Assembly: GCF_000236035.1 (NCBI RefSeq)
Contig: NZ_JH393258.1
Span: 868,724 to 932,723, forward strand
Reading direction: 5' to 3'
Length of the DNA: 64,000 nt
Origin: Vreelandella boliviensis LC1
GTDB taxonomy: Bacteria; Pseudomonadota; Gammaproteobacteria; Pseudomonadales; Halomonadaceae
The position numbers were made by a program, and so were the translations under genes. Below the pieces are notes generated by a model, which had not been told where the DNA came from, did no database searches, and was given only the letters and a program-made list of their open reading frames with translations. Shown piece after piece: positions 25,977-35,385 of this stretch (position 1 is the first letter of the stretch; every line of letters begins with the position of its first letter).

Positions 25977-26567
25977 TTAAGAGGAAGACACCAGCACCTG
26001 CTGAAACAGAATCTTTTCAAAGTGCTCCATGGGCTCGACGGACTTCAACGTCTTGGCACGCAGAATAGCGCCTTCCCAGCCGGTAAGAATAAAGCTGGCG
26101 AGTGCTTCTGGGGTCGTATGGGTGGCGATATCTCCCCGCATCTGGGCATCTTGCAAGCAGCGCACAAAGCACTGCTCCCAGCGCTGAAACACTAGATTTA
26201 GCGCATCGCGGAAGGTGTCACTCTGACCCGAAAGCTCTTGGCCAAGGTTGCCGATTAAACAGCCAGTGGCGTGGTCGCACTCAAGCATCTGCTCACGGCC
26301 AGCCGCAAAGTAGCGTCTTAGGCGTTCAAGTGGCGGCGTGTGACTATCTTCTAGCAGCGCCACCAACATTTCATCGTAGGTGGTGGCAAAGCGCTCGATC
26401 ACCGCCAGCCCGAAATCTTCTTTGCTGGAGAAGTAGTGATAAAAAGAGCCTTTAGGCACACCGCACGTTTTTAAAACGGCATTAATGCCCGTCGCGTTGT
26501 AGCCTTGCTGACTAATCAGTTGGGCGCCACTATCGATTAGTTTGTCGCGCGTTGAGGTATTTTTCAT
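25977..26567 (-). CDS. NemR/AcuR-like TetR repressor
   Basis: 196-residue TetR protein close to the NemR/AcuR group. It has the helix-turn-helix GYNATGINAVLKTCGVPKGSFYHYFSSKEDFGLAV (22-56) and, in the ligand domain, a cysteine in ATGCLIGNLGQEL at the place where NemR has its electrophile-sensing Cys106. It is divergent from the RND efflux operon (205 bp). A TAGAC-N6-GTCTA palindrome lies just upstream of its start. It likely represses itself and the efflux genes and is released by reactive electrophiles or quinone-like compounds. That signal is inferred from the family, not shown. Confidence 0.8.
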   Translation of the reverse strand: MKNTSTRDKLIDSGAQLISQQGYNATGINAVLKTCGVPKGSFYHYFSSKEDFGLAVIERFATTYDEMLVALLEDSHTPPLERLRRYFAAGREQMLECDHATGCLIGNLGQELSGQSDTFRDALNLVFQRWEQCFVRCLQDAQMRGDIATHTTPEALASFILTGWEGAILRAKTLKSVEPMEHFEKILFQQVLVSSS

Positions 26568-26577
26568 ATGCCTAAAG

Positions 26578-26593
26578 TAGACCAGTCAGTCTA
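26578..26593. promoter_or_regulatory. Candidate operator of the NemR-like repressor
   Basis: TAGAC-CAGTCA-GTCTA, a 16-bp inverted repeat beginning 10 bp upstream of the repressor ATG. NemR-type repressors bind palindromes with the same TAGAC...GTCTA ends, which supports autoregulation. Confidence 0.55.
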
Positions 26594-26600
26594 TTGCTTT

Positions 26601-26646
26601 CAAGTGAAAGAAAGCCAAGTGAAAGAAAGCCAATTTGTAAGAAAGC
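26601..26646. repeat. 15-bp tandem repeat in the efflux promoter region
   Basis: CAAGTGAAAGAAAGC occurs at 26601-26615 and again at 26616-26630. A degenerate third copy (CAATTTGTAAGAAAGC) occupies 26631-26646. It lies between the repressor operator and the efflux operon; copy-number change here could alter spacing in the promoter. Confidence 0.7.
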
Positions 26647-26771
26647 TAAGCTAAGTAGAAATTGCATGTTATTTGCACATTGTTTGACTAATGGCTGCTT
26701 AACGATGCGCGATGCTAGCATATTACGCTTATTTTTCTGGAATTTTCGCTCCTAATGGATGACGCGCGGTA

Positions 26772-27986
26772 ATGACTCTTTCTCGCTTTTACGCTACGAA
26801 TCAACACGGCCGCATTCGCTTGGGTGCCGTGATTGCATTATTGATTCTTGTTGCCACATTGGCGCTTGCCTGGTGGATTATTACCCAACCGCCCCGCATA
26901 GAACGTACCCCACCGCCGGAGCCTCTGCCTACTATGGTAGACGTCGTCATGGTGACCGCAAGCTCCCAGGCACCGAACTTATACGGTTTTGGCCGCGTTG
27001 AGGCGGAGCAGGAAACCATGCTGGCCAGCCGTGTGGCGGGACAATTGGAGCGTTTTGCCGACGGCGTTGTGCCCGGCCAGGTCGTCGAACAGCAAGCCCC
27101 TGTGGCCTATATTGACCAAGCCGACTTGGCCCTGAGCCTTGAAGATGCCGAGGCGCAGCTCGCCAATGCCCAGGCGCAGCTTGCACTTGAGCAGGCAGAG
27201 CAGCAGCGGGCGCGCAGCGAGTACGAGTCCTTTGGTCGCCAGCTCTCTGCAGAGCGACGGTCACTGGTACTGCGCGAACCGCAGCTGCGCCAAGCCCAAT
27301 CCCAGGTAACCCAGGCGCGGGTGGCCCGCGACCAGGCGGCATTGAATGTAGAACGCGCCACCCTCACAGCTCCCTGGCGTGCCATGGTGCAAGAGCGTTT
27401 GGTAGGCGCTGGCAGCCTCCTCAGCCAAGGCACAGAAGTAGTGCACCTGGTGGGTGTCGAGCAATTTTGGGTGCGCGCCTCGCTACCCGGCGAATGGATA
27501 GAGTGGCTGGGAGGGGGGCGGCGCGTCAGCTTAACCAGCCGTGGCTGGCCCGAAGGCACGACTCGCGAAGGGACGCTCGTCTCGATGCTACCCAGCCTTG
27601 AGGAGAATGGCCTCCAGGCGCAACTGTTGATCGCTGTTAACGACCCGCTAGCCCTAGAAACCGACGGCCCTGCCCTGCGCCTGGGCGATGTTCTGCGCGC
27701 CTCGTTTCAACCGGCTATTCAGGAGCAACTTATTTCACTGCCTTCTGCGGCCCTTCGCCCAGGCGACGTGGCGTGGCGGGTAGATGAAGAAAATCGCCTG
27801 CGCCGAACATCGGTCACCCTGGCTTTCCGCGGTGAAGATGATGCTTTGATTCGTAGCGGTTTGGAAGACGGCCAGCAGGTCGTCACCGCAGGTTTGGCAC
27901 AGCCCAGAGAAGGCCAGCTAGTGCGCATCCGCCGCCCCAACGACACCCCGGCTCAAGCGGGAGATAAACCGGGAGACGAATCATGA
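26772..27986 (+). CDS. RND efflux periplasmic adaptor (membrane fusion protein)
   Basis: 404-residue HlyD/AcrA-type adaptor. It has an N-terminal membrane anchor (VIALLILVATLALAWWII, about 18-36), a lipoyl/barrel region (ASRVAGQLERFADGVVPGQVVEQQAPVAYIDQADL) and a long helical hairpin rich in A, Q and R (about 115-190). A beta-barrel and membrane-proximal domain (ALRPGDVAWRVDEENRLRRTSV) follow. It links the inner-membrane pump to an outer-membrane channel. Its stop overlaps the pump gene by 4 bp (ATGA). There is no lipobox cysteine, so it is anchored by the helix. Confidence 0.88.
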   Translation: MTLSRFYATNQHGRIRLGAVIALLILVATLALAWWIITQPPRIERTPPPEPLPTMVDVVMVTASSQAPNLYGFGRVEAEQETMLASRVAGQLERFADGVVPGQVVEQQAPVAYIDQADLALSLEDAEAQLANAQAQLALEQAEQQRARSEYESFGRQLSAERRSLVLREPQLRQAQSQVTQARVARDQAALNVERATLTAPWRAMVQERLVGAGSLLSQGTEVVHLVGVEQFWVRASLPGEWIEWLGGGRRVSLTSRGWPEGTTREGTLVSMLPSLEENGLQAQLLIAVNDPLALETDGPALRLGDVLRASFQPAIQEQLISLPSAALRPGDVAWRVDEENRLRRTSVTLAFRGEDDALIRSGLEDGQQVVTAGLAQPREGQLVRIRRPNDTPAQAGDKPGDES

Positions 27987-30900
27987 AGGTGCCACGCGGC
28001 CCATTAGCTTGGATGGTGGATCACGGGGTAGCCCCCAACTTACTGATGGTGCTGTTTATCGTCGGCGGCCTAATGGCCTCGCTGGCGATTAAAAAAGAAG
28101 TGTTCCCCGAATTCGATATTGAAGTCGTTCAAGTCACTATCAGCTACCCCGGCGCCACGCCAGAAGATGTGGAACAGAGCCTGCTGCTGCCGATGGAAGC
28201 CGCCATTGCCGATGTAGAGGGCATTGATGAGCTGACCGCTATCGCCCGCGAAGGCAGCGCCAGCATCAACGCCACGCTGATTGACGGCGTGGATGTGATG
28301 CGCGCCTATCAGGATATCCAGCAGGCGGTAAACGCCATCACTACCCTGCCCAGCGCTGCCGACCCACCGCGCTTTACCTTGGCGGGGCGCTCCCGCAGCG
28401 TGTTGAGCCTGCAGGTATACGGCCAAGTCGGCCTGGCGGCGCTGCACGACGCGGCCGAAGATGTGCGTGGCGAACTCCAAGCCACCTCGGGCATCTCCCG
28501 TGCGGAGCTCTCCGGCAACCGTGAGCGGGAGATTCAAGTCTACCTGGACGAAGAGGCCATTGAGCGCTACGGCCTCGACCACCAGGAATTGGCCAGCCGT
28601 ATCGCCGAAGAGGCGTTAGATCTTGCCAGCGGCCAGCTCACGACAGCCGAAGGGGAATGGCTGATTCGCTATCAGGGGCGGCGTAACAGCGCCGAGGCCT
28701 TTGCCGAGCTACCGATTCTGACCAGCACTCAGGGGGCACCAATTACACTGGGCGAGATCGCCAGGGTCAGCGATGGCTTTGCCGAAACCGACCGTGAAGA
28801 GTTTTATAACGGCCAGCCCGGCCTCTCTGTGGACGTTTACCAGATTGGCGACCAAACCCCGACCAGTATTTCCCAAGCGGTCAACGCTGAGCTTGAGCGC
28901 CTGCGCGCGAACCTGCCCGAAGGCGTCAGTCTGGACATTTCCCGCGATAGCTCAGAAGTTTACGAAGATCGTCTTAGCCTGCTGTTAAAAAATGCCTGGA
29001 TGGGGCTAGCGCTGGTATTGGTACTGATGGCGCTGTTTTTGGAAGCGCGGTTGGCATTCTGGGTCACCCTGGGCATTCCAACGGCGTTTCTCGGCGCGAT
29101 GCTGTTTCTGCCCTGGATCGGCGTCTCGATCAATATGATGTCGATGTTCGCCTTTATTATCGCCCTGGGGATCGTCGTTGATGACGCCATTATCGTTGGC
29201 GAAAATATCTACAGCTACCGTGAAGAGGGCTATTCGCTGCGCGATGCGGCGGTTAAAGGCGCCAGCGAAATCGCCACCCCGCTCACCTTCGCGATTCTCT
29301 CCAATATTGTCGCCTTCCTACCGCTACTGTTTTTACCCGGCTTTTTGGGTCTGATTTTTGCCACCGTGCCGGTGGTCGTTGTCACCGTCTTTTTAATCTC
29401 CTGGCTGGAAGCTCTGGTCATTCTGCCCGCTCACCTGGCACATAGCCGTAAACCCCGCCAAACCCCGGCGTGGCAGCGCCCCCTTGAAGCGCTGCGCCAG
29501 CGTCTTCAGGGCGGCTTGCACCACTTCACCTACCGCCAGTTCGAGCCGTTCTTGCAGCGCGCCCTTAACCAACGCCTGCTGAGTATTTCACTGGGCATCG
29601 CGATTCTGCTCATCGCGCTCTCCTGGGCGATGAGCGGGCGGCTGGGCTTTTCGCTGATGCCACGGGTTGAATCGGATCAGGTACAGGCCACGGTCACCCT
29701 TCCCATTGGCAGCAATATCAGCGTTAGCCGCGCGCTAAGCCAACAGCTGCTCGACGCCGCCGAGGCCCTCAGCGAGCGCGAAGAGACGCTCAGTTTCAGC
29801 AGTTCACGCAGCCGCCTGGACGGCGAAAGCCTGGAAGTGAGGTTGGATATTGCCAGCGAGAGCTTGGAAGCTTGGCCACCCTCGCGGATTGCCCGAGAGT
29901 GGCGTGATCTCACCGGCGATCTGCTCGGCGCCCAGTCGGTACGTTTTGAAGCCGATGTCGGAGGGCCCGGTAGCGGCGCGGCACTTAGCCTGCGACTTTC
30001 GCACCCGAATACTCAGGTGCTGGAAGCCGCCGCCGAACGGCTAGCAGAAACGCTGGGCGGCTACGGCCTTACGGATATCGACAGCGGGCTGGGCGACGGC
30101 AAACCACAGTTAGAGATGCGCCTTTCCGCCGAGGGCCGCGCCCTGGGGCTCACGGGTAACAATTTAGCCCAAGCCCTGCGCAGCCCCCTCCAGGGCGCCA
30201 CCGCGCTTGAACAATACGTAGGGCGTAGCGAAATCAGCGTTGAGGTGCGTTTGCCCAACGATAATCGCGACAGCTTGAACGCGCTTTACCGCATGCCGGT
30301 GCGCACCCCCGACGGGCTGAGTGTGCCGCTATCGCGGGTCGCTGACATTACCCTCAGCCAAGCCTCCAGCAGCCTTGAACGCATTAACGGACGGCGGATT
30401 ATTACTGTCACCGCCGACTCGGGAAGTGATCTGGCCATTAACCAAGTGCTTGCCACACTACAAGAAGAAGAGTTCCCCAACCTGGAAGCGACCTGGCCGG
30501 GGCTGGAAGTCAGCATGGGCGGTCGTCAGCAAGACACCGCCGACAACCTGGCCACGCTAAAAACCTCGATGTGGTTAATGATTGCCGCGCTCTATGCCCT
30601 GCTCGCTATTCCCTTCCGCAGCTACCTACAGCCGCTGCTGGTGCTGGCCGCAATCCCCTTTGGCATTGTCGGCGCCGTCGCTGGGCATATGATCATGGGC
30701 TTTGGGCTTTCGATTATCAGCCTGCTGGGGATGCTCGCGCTCTCCGGCGTGGTGATTAACGATGCGCTGGTATTGATCGACTACGCCAACCGCAAACGCC
30801 GCGAAGGCATGACCGCCCGGGAAGCCATTGTGGCGGCGGCCACCCGCCGTTTACGGCCGATTATGATGACCACGCTGACGACCTTTCTCGGTCTGGCGCC

Positions 30901-31093
30901 AATGATTTTGGAAACCTCGCGGCAGGCGCGCTTTATGATCCCCATGGCAATATCGCTAGGTTTTGGCATGCTGTTCGCCACGGTTATCCTGCTGATCCTG
31001 GTGCCCTGCCTCTACCTGGGTATGGAGAATGTTCGCGAGCGGCTCAGCGCGCCGCGCCAACCCGCACTGGATAAAAAAGAGGGAGCCCACTGA
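27983..31093 (+). CDS. RND family efflux pump, inner-membrane subunit
   Basis: 1036-residue proton-driven RND transporter, normal for the AcrB/MdtB class. It has two sets of six transmembrane helices, with two large periplasmic loops (about 40-335 and 565-870). The proton-relay pair is visible in TM4 (FIIALGIVVDDAIIVGENIYSY), and the second half contains SGVVINDALVLIDYANRKRREG. No tolC-type outer-membrane gene is in the operon, so the channel must be encoded elsewhere. The stop overlaps the downstream sensor-kinase ATG by one base (TGATG). The substrate range is not predictable by eye. Confidence 0.92.
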   Translation: MKVPRGPLAWMVDHGVAPNLLMVLFIVGGLMASLAIKKEVFPEFDIEVVQVTISYPGATPEDVEQSLLLPMEAAIADVEGIDELTAIAREGSASINATLIDGVDVMRAYQDIQQAVNAITTLPSAADPPRFTLAGRSRSVLSLQVYGQVGLAALHDAAEDVRGELQATSGISRAELSGNREREIQVYLDEEAIERYGLDHQELASRIAEEALDLASGQLTTAEGEWLIRYQGRRNSAEAFAELPILTSTQGAPITLGEIARVSDGFAETDREEFYNGQPGLSVDVYQIGDQTPTSISQAVNAELERLRANLPEGVSLDISRDSSEVYEDRLSLLLKNAWMGLALVLVLMALFLEARLAFWVTLGIPTAFLGAMLFLPWIGVSINMMSMFAFIIALGIVVDDAIIVGENIYSYREEGYSLRDAAVKGASEIATPLTFAILSNIVAFLPLLFLPGFLGLIFATVPVVVVTVFLISWLEALVILPAHLAHSRKPRQTPAWQRPLEALRQRLQGGLHHFTYRQFEPFLQRALNQRLLSISLGIAILLIALSWAMSGRLGFSLMPRVESDQVQATVTLPIGSNISVSRALSQQLLDAAEALSEREETLSFSSSRSRLDGESLEVRLDIASESLEAWPPSRIAREWRDLTGDLLGAQSVRFEADVGGPGSGAALSLRLSHPNTQVLEAAAERLAETLGGYGLTDIDSGLGDGKPQLEMRLSAEGRALGLTGNNLAQALRSPLQGATALEQYVGRSEISVEVRLPNDNRDSLNALYRMPVRTPDGLSVPLSRVADITLSQASSSLERINGRRIITVTADSGSDLAINQVLATLQEEEFPNLEATWPGLEVSMGGRQQDTADNLATLKTSMWLMIAALYALLAIPFRSYLQPLLVLAAIPFGIVGAVAGHMIMGFGLSIISLLGMLALSGVVINDALVLIDYANRKRREGMTAREAIVAAATRRLRPIMMTTLTTFLGLAPMILETSRQARFMIPMAISLGFGMLFATVILLILVPCLYLGMENVRERLSAPRQPALDKKEGAH

Positions 31094-32499
31094 TGGCCTT
31101 GCTCACAGCCATACGTCAATGGCGGCCCTCTCGGCTGGGGCTAAAACTTTTCGTGATTATTCTCAGCGTCAATGTAGCGATCTCAGCCAGTATGTTTCTT
31201 GCGGTCTCGTACAGTATTGACCGAGGCTTTCTCGATTACCTCAATCAGGCCCAGGAGCGCCGTGCCACATTGCTGGCCGATGGGCTTGTCACTCGCTGGG
31301 AAACCCAGCAGAGCTGGGAGTGGTTGGAGCAGTCACCGGAGCGCTGGCCGTATATTGTGCGCTTTGAACTAGGCCAGGAGCACCGTGAGCGCCCTTCTCC
31401 GCTAGGCGAGGCACGGGATTTCACCCTTCGCGCAGCGGATGACCGCTTTGTGGTGCCGCCCAGGAGTGGGCGTGAAGGCTCGGGGAGTTGGCATTGGCTG
31501 ACGCTACGTAGCGGTGATACCCATATCGGCTCGCTGGGTTTCCGCCCTCCCCGAGAAATGATGGAACGCATGGAGAGTCGCTTCCTGGAACGTCAGCAGC
31601 GCAACCTGGTGCTTATCGTGGTCTCCCTCTGCATTGCGTCACTGCTGCTGGCGGGCGGGCTCTCCTGGTGGCTGGGGCGGCGTACCCGAGCACTGGCGGG
31701 CGCCACGCTACGCCTTACCGAGGGCGACTATCGCACCCGACTGCCCGAGCGTGGCCGCGATGAGCTATCGCGCTTGGCACGCGACTTCAACGTCTTGGCG
31801 GCAACCCTGGAAGCCAGCCGCGATGCCCGCGCCCGCTGGGTTTCTGACACCGCCCACGAACTACGCACGCCGCTGGCGGTGCTGCGCGGCGAGATCGAAG
31901 CCATGCAGGATGGCATTCGCCCGCTGAATCAGGAGAACCTTAGCTCCCTCGCCCAAGAAGTGGGGCAGCTAGAGCGCTTAGTCACGGATTTACGCCTGCT
32001 GTCACAGAGCGACGCGGGCGCGCTGGATATTCAACTGGCGCCGATGGACCTTAGCGACTGCCTGGCTAGCCGCCTGGCCGACGCTGATCGCTGGTTGGTC
32101 GAGAGCGGGTTAACGCTGACCGAACAGATCGAACCTGGCATTATGATTCGTGGCGATGCCCAACGTCTTCGCCAGCTGTGGAACAACCTGTTGGATAACA
32201 GCTGCGCCTACACCCAACCGCCGGGCGAGCTGCGTGTCACACTCGCCACGCAGCAGGGGATGGCAGTGGTCACCTGGGAGGACAGTCCGCCAGGCGTTCC
32301 GGAAAGTGAATTGGCGCGCTTGACCGAACGGCTCTATCGCGTGGAAGGCTCCCGCAGCCGTGCCAGCGGCGGCAGCGGTCTAGGGCTCTCCATTGCCAGC
32401 GCCTTGGTCAATGCACACGGTGCAACGTTAACGCCCACTATCTCAACGCTAGGTGGGCTACGCTGGACGCTGCGCTTTCCGCTGTTGGCTGCTGATTAA
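31093..32499 (+). CDS. BaeS-like sensor histidine kinase
   Basis: 468-residue two-transmembrane sensor kinase. TM1 is at about 18-38, a roughly 130-residue periplasmic domain follows, TM2 (LVLIVVSLCIASLLLAGGLSWWLG) is at about 172-195, then a HAMP domain, a HisKA box (SDTAHELRTPLAVLRGEIEAM) and a HATPase_c domain with the N box (LWNNLLDNSCAY) and G box (GGSGLGLSIASALV). It is coupled to the RND pump gene and followed 87 bp later by its response regulator. It should sense envelope damage or a drug and adjust efflux. Confidence 0.88.
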   Translation: MALLTAIRQWRPSRLGLKLFVIILSVNVAISASMFLAVSYSIDRGFLDYLNQAQERRATLLADGLVTRWETQQSWEWLEQSPERWPYIVRFELGQEHRERPSPLGEARDFTLRAADDRFVVPPRSGREGSGSWHWLTLRSGDTHIGSLGFRPPREMMERMESRFLERQQRNLVLIVVSLCIASLLLAGGLSWWLGRRTRALAGATLRLTEGDYRTRLPERGRDELSRLARDFNVLAATLEASRDARARWVSDTAHELRTPLAVLRGEIEAMQDGIRPLNQENLSSLAQEVGQLERLVTDLRLLSQSDAGALDIQLAPMDLSDCLASRLADADRWLVESGLTLTEQIEPGIMIRGDAQRLRQLWNNLLDNSCAYTQPPGELRVTLATQQGMAVVTWEDSPPGVPESELARLTERLYRVEGSRSRASGGSGLGLSIASALVNAHGATLTPTISTLGGLRWTLRFPLLAAD

Positions 32500-32586
32500 T
32501 ATTTCCGGGAGTAATGTCTCCAAAACTGATATGACAAGAACCGTTAAGCCCTGCTTTCACGTTCACTGTTAAGCGAGTCTACTTCT

Positions 32587-33282
32587 ATGTCTCATGCTGC
32601 CTCTCTACTGATTGTTGAGGATGAACCGAAGATTGCCCGCCTGATGGCGGACTACTTAACCACCCATGGTTTTGAGGTAACTACCCTGGGCCACGGCGAC
32701 GAGGTAATGCCTTGGCTGGCGCAGCACTCCCCTGCTTTGGTGCTACTCGATATCATGCTGCCGGGTAAAGATGGCCTTACCCTTAGCCGGGAAATACGTC
32801 AGCATTGGCCGGCCATTGCCATCATTATGGTCACCGCCAAGGTAGAAGAGGTCGACCGCTTGCTAGGGCTAGAACTAGGCGCTGACGATTATATTTGCAA
32901 ACCGTTTAGCCCCCGGGAAGTGGTCGCCCGAGTCAAAGCGGTACTACGTCGCAGCCACGCGGCGGCCGATGCCCCAGCCGAGGTGCAAAACGCAGCGGTG
33001 GTATTAAACGAAGATGGCTGGCAGGCGCTCGCCCACGGGCAGGATTTAGGGCTGACGGCAGTGGAATTTCAGCTATTGCGGGTGATGATGCAGGCACCGG
33101 GGCGAATTTTCAGCCGCGAACAGTTAATGGATCATATGTATCGCGACAACCGCATCGTCTCGGAGCGCACCGTGGACAGCCACATTAAAAAGCTACGCAA
33201 AAAGATCCACGAAGCACTTCCGGAGCTGGAAATCATTCGTTCTGTCTATGGCGTAGGGTATAAGTACCAGCCAGAGGGCTAA
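32587..33282 (+). CDS. BaeR/OmpR-type response regulator
   Basis: 231-residue response regulator. The receiver domain has the acidic pair E11/D12 and phosphoacceptor D55 (LLDIMLPGKDG), switch T and K (VTAKVEE, CKPFSP). The C-terminal winged helix (LTAVEFQLLRVMMQAPGRIFSREQLMDHMY, then VDSHIKKLRKKI) is OmpR type. It pairs with the kinase at 31093-32499 and probably activates the efflux operon. Only 14 bp separate it from a second, unrelated response-regulator gene. Confidence 0.9.
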   Translation: MSHAASLLIVEDEPKIARLMADYLTTHGFEVTTLGHGDEVMPWLAQHSPALVLLDIMLPGKDGLTLSREIRQHWPAIAIIMVTAKVEEVDRLLGLELGADDYICKPFSPREVVARVKAVLRRSHAAADAPAEVQNAAVVLNEDGWQALAHGQDLGLTAVEFQLLRVMMQAPGRIFSREQLMDHMYRDNRIVSERTVDSHIKKLRKKIHEALPELEIIRSVYGVGYKYQPEG

Positions 33283-33296
33283 CAACAGGGCTGCTT

Positions 33297-34013
33297 ATGA
33301 AGGCGCTTGTAGTTGAAGACAACATTAATTTAGCCAACTCTATTGCAGCCACACTTAGCGAGGCTGCCTTTAGCATTGATGTCGCCGAAGATGGAAGAAA
33401 AGCACTCCATATGCTCGAACAAGGCGGCTACGACCTGTTGGTGTTAGATCTTGGCCTACCTGAATTGGATGGCATTTCTCTGTTACGCCAACTACGCCAT
33501 CAGCAGAATACAATCCCCGTATTAATCATCTCCGCGCGGGACAGCCTGGATCAACGTATCCATGGTCTTGAAGTCGGCGCAGACGACTACTTATGCAAGC
33601 CTTTTTCGTTGGAAGAAGTGACTGCACGTGCCCGAGCGTTAGTGCGACGTGCCAAGCACTTTGGCGGAGAAACGCTGCAGTGTGGGCGTTTAGAGTTTTT
33701 ACCTGATGCCATGGAGCTCCGGCTTGACGGTAAACCCTTGCTATTGCATCGCCGTGAGTTAGAGGTCATGGAGTACCTGTTGATCAACCAAAATCGCCTC
33801 GTCAATAAGGATCAAATCATCGATCGACTATCCACCGCTGATGAGTCGGTCAGCTATGCAGCGGTGGAAACTTACATCTCACGGATTCGTAAAAAAATTG
33901 GCTACGATTTCGGTTTAAAAACAGTACGCGGTCTGGGTTATTACCTTGACTCTAAAGGCTATGATTCTAAAGGCTACGAATCTAAAGACGCGAAAGGCCC
34001 AGCGCATGAGTAA
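33297..34013 (+). CDS. TctD-like OmpR-type response regulator
   Basis: 238-residue response regulator with phosphoacceptor D51 (LVLDLGLPELDG), TctD-like receiver wording (VVEDNINLANSIAATL) and an OmpR winged helix (LHRRELEVMEYLLINQNRLVNKDQIIDRLS). It is coupled to the kinase downstream by an 8-bp overlap. The probable target is the convergent tctABC-type transporter operon, as in tricarboxylate systems. The last 20 residues are an odd repetitive tail (DSKGYDSKGYESKDAKG) coded by a tandem of about 15 bp, past the normal end of the domain. The start is 14 bp after the BaeR-like stop. Confidence 0.85.
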   Translation: MKALVVEDNINLANSIAATLSEAAFSIDVAEDGRKALHMLEQGGYDLLVLDLGLPELDGISLLRQLRHQQNTIPVLIISARDSLDQRIHGLEVGADDYLCKPFSLEEVTARARALVRRAKHFGGETLQCGRLEFLPDAMELRLDGKPLLLHRRELEVMEYLLINQNRLVNKDQIIDRLSTADESVSYAAVETYISRIRKKIGYDFGLKTVRGLGYYLDSKGYDSKGYESKDAKGPAHE

Positions 34014-35385
34014 GAACCAATCGATCCGCAGTCGCCTGCTATTATGGATTGGTCTACCTTTCACCGCCCTCGCGATTTTGGCGTTGCTCTCAAGTCACCT
34101 GCTGCTATCCCGGCAAATTAATGCCACCTTTGATGACCTGCTACTTAACGCAGCTCAGCGGCTGGAGCGTCGAATTTACACAGCGGACGGCGAGCTGCGC
34201 ATCAATATGCACTATTTCAGCGTCAGCACACTTGGCAGTAGAGGCGAAGGCAAAATTTTCTATCGCATTAAAGAAAGTGATGGTGACATGGTCGCAGGTT
34301 TTAGTGGCTTGACAGCTCCACCCGAAACGTCGCAAGAGCCAATTTTTTATGATGTAGACTATGCGGGCAATGCATTAAGGGCCGTTGCGCTTACCCTTCC
34401 ATTCCGGCGCGGAGGCGAACCGGTCAACATTGAAGTCGTAGTCGCCGAATCAAAGGAAGCACGCCACACTCTTACTAACGACTTTATGATAACCCTCACA
34501 GGGTTAATGGTCGTTACCGGCTTATTAGCCATATCAATTGCACTTTTAGCCATTCATCTCGGGCTAGCACCTCTTAACGCAGTTAGCCAAGCCTTACGAC
34601 AACGTTCACCGAATGACTTGCACGCATTGGATGATGCAGCCCCAAAAGAGATCCTGCCGTTAATCCAGAGTATTAATCATTTAATGCAGCGCATGCGACG
34701 CAGTATTGAAAGCACTCAGCAGCTCAATGCCGATGTCTCGCATCAGCTTAGAACCCCCATCTCAGAGATTCGTGCTTTAACGGAAATGTCGCTTAAAGAC
34801 GCCTCCCAATCACCCGCTCATACTAGCCTGCGAGAGATTCAACGTATTGCTGAACATGCAAGCCATACCGTTAAGCAACTGCTTAAATACGCCAAAACAC
34901 GTAGCGAATTAGTTGATACGTCTCATCTAGAAAATGTCGATTTAATTGCCATTTGCCATGATGCCTGCGCTCAGACTGCACCTAGTATTTATACAAAAAA
35001 CCAAGAACTCGCCTTTGATCAACACAAAGCAATACCTAATATTTTGGGCGACCCCATTTTGTTGCGCTGGTTAGTCACCAATTTGATCGAAAATGCCAGC
35101 CTCCATGCAGGTGGTGACCATGCCTACCAAGGTGTCATCACTGTTGCATTAACGGCTGAAGAAGACCATGTGGTGTTAACGGTAAGTGATGAAGGTATAG
35201 GGATTGATGAAGAACTCCTCCCCAAACTGACAGAACGCTTTTTCCGCCACAACAGACACTCCCCAGGTAGCGGGCTAGGGCTGGCAATTGTGGAACAAAT
35301 TGCAACGACGCACTCTGCCCTGCTGTCGTTAACAAATCGGCCGCAAGGTGGCTTTGAGGTCACGGTGATTTTCCGCCCTGTTTAG
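34006..35385 (+). CDS. TctE-like sensor histidine kinase
   Basis: 459-residue sensor kinase with two transmembrane segments (about 13-33 and 165-188), a periplasmic domain of the TctE N-terminal type (LLLSRQINATFDDLLLNAAQRLERRIY), HisKA (LNADVSHQLRTPISEIRALTEMSL) and HATPase_c (LVTNLIENASLHAG, then SPGSGLGLAIVEQIA). I chose ATG 34006 (MSKNQSIRSRLLLW), which overlaps the regulator stop, rather than the longer frame from 33946 that adds 20 residues inside the regulator's repeat tail. It likely detects a periplasmic carboxylate and controls the tct operon facing it; the 3' ends overlap abrB by 26 bp. Confidence 0.87.
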   Translation: MSKNQSIRSRLLLWIGLPFTALAILALLSSHLLLSRQINATFDDLLLNAAQRLERRIYTADGELRINMHYFSVSTLGSRGEGKIFYRIKESDGDMVAGFSGLTAPPETSQEPIFYDVDYAGNALRAVALTLPFRRGGEPVNIEVVVAESKEARHTLTNDFMITLTGLMVVTGLLAISIALLAIHLGLAPLNAVSQALRQRSPNDLHALDDAAPKEILPLIQSINHLMQRMRRSIESTQQLNADVSHQLRTPISEIRALTEMSLKDASQSPAHTSLREIQRIAEHASHTVKQLLKYAKTRSELVDTSHLENVDLIAICHDACAQTAPSIYTKNQELAFDQHKAIPNILGDPILLRWLVTNLIENASLHAGGDHAYQGVITVALTAEEDHVVLTVSDEGIGIDEELLPKLTERFFRHNRHSPGSGLGLAIVEQIATTHSALLSLTNRPQGGFEVTVIFRPV

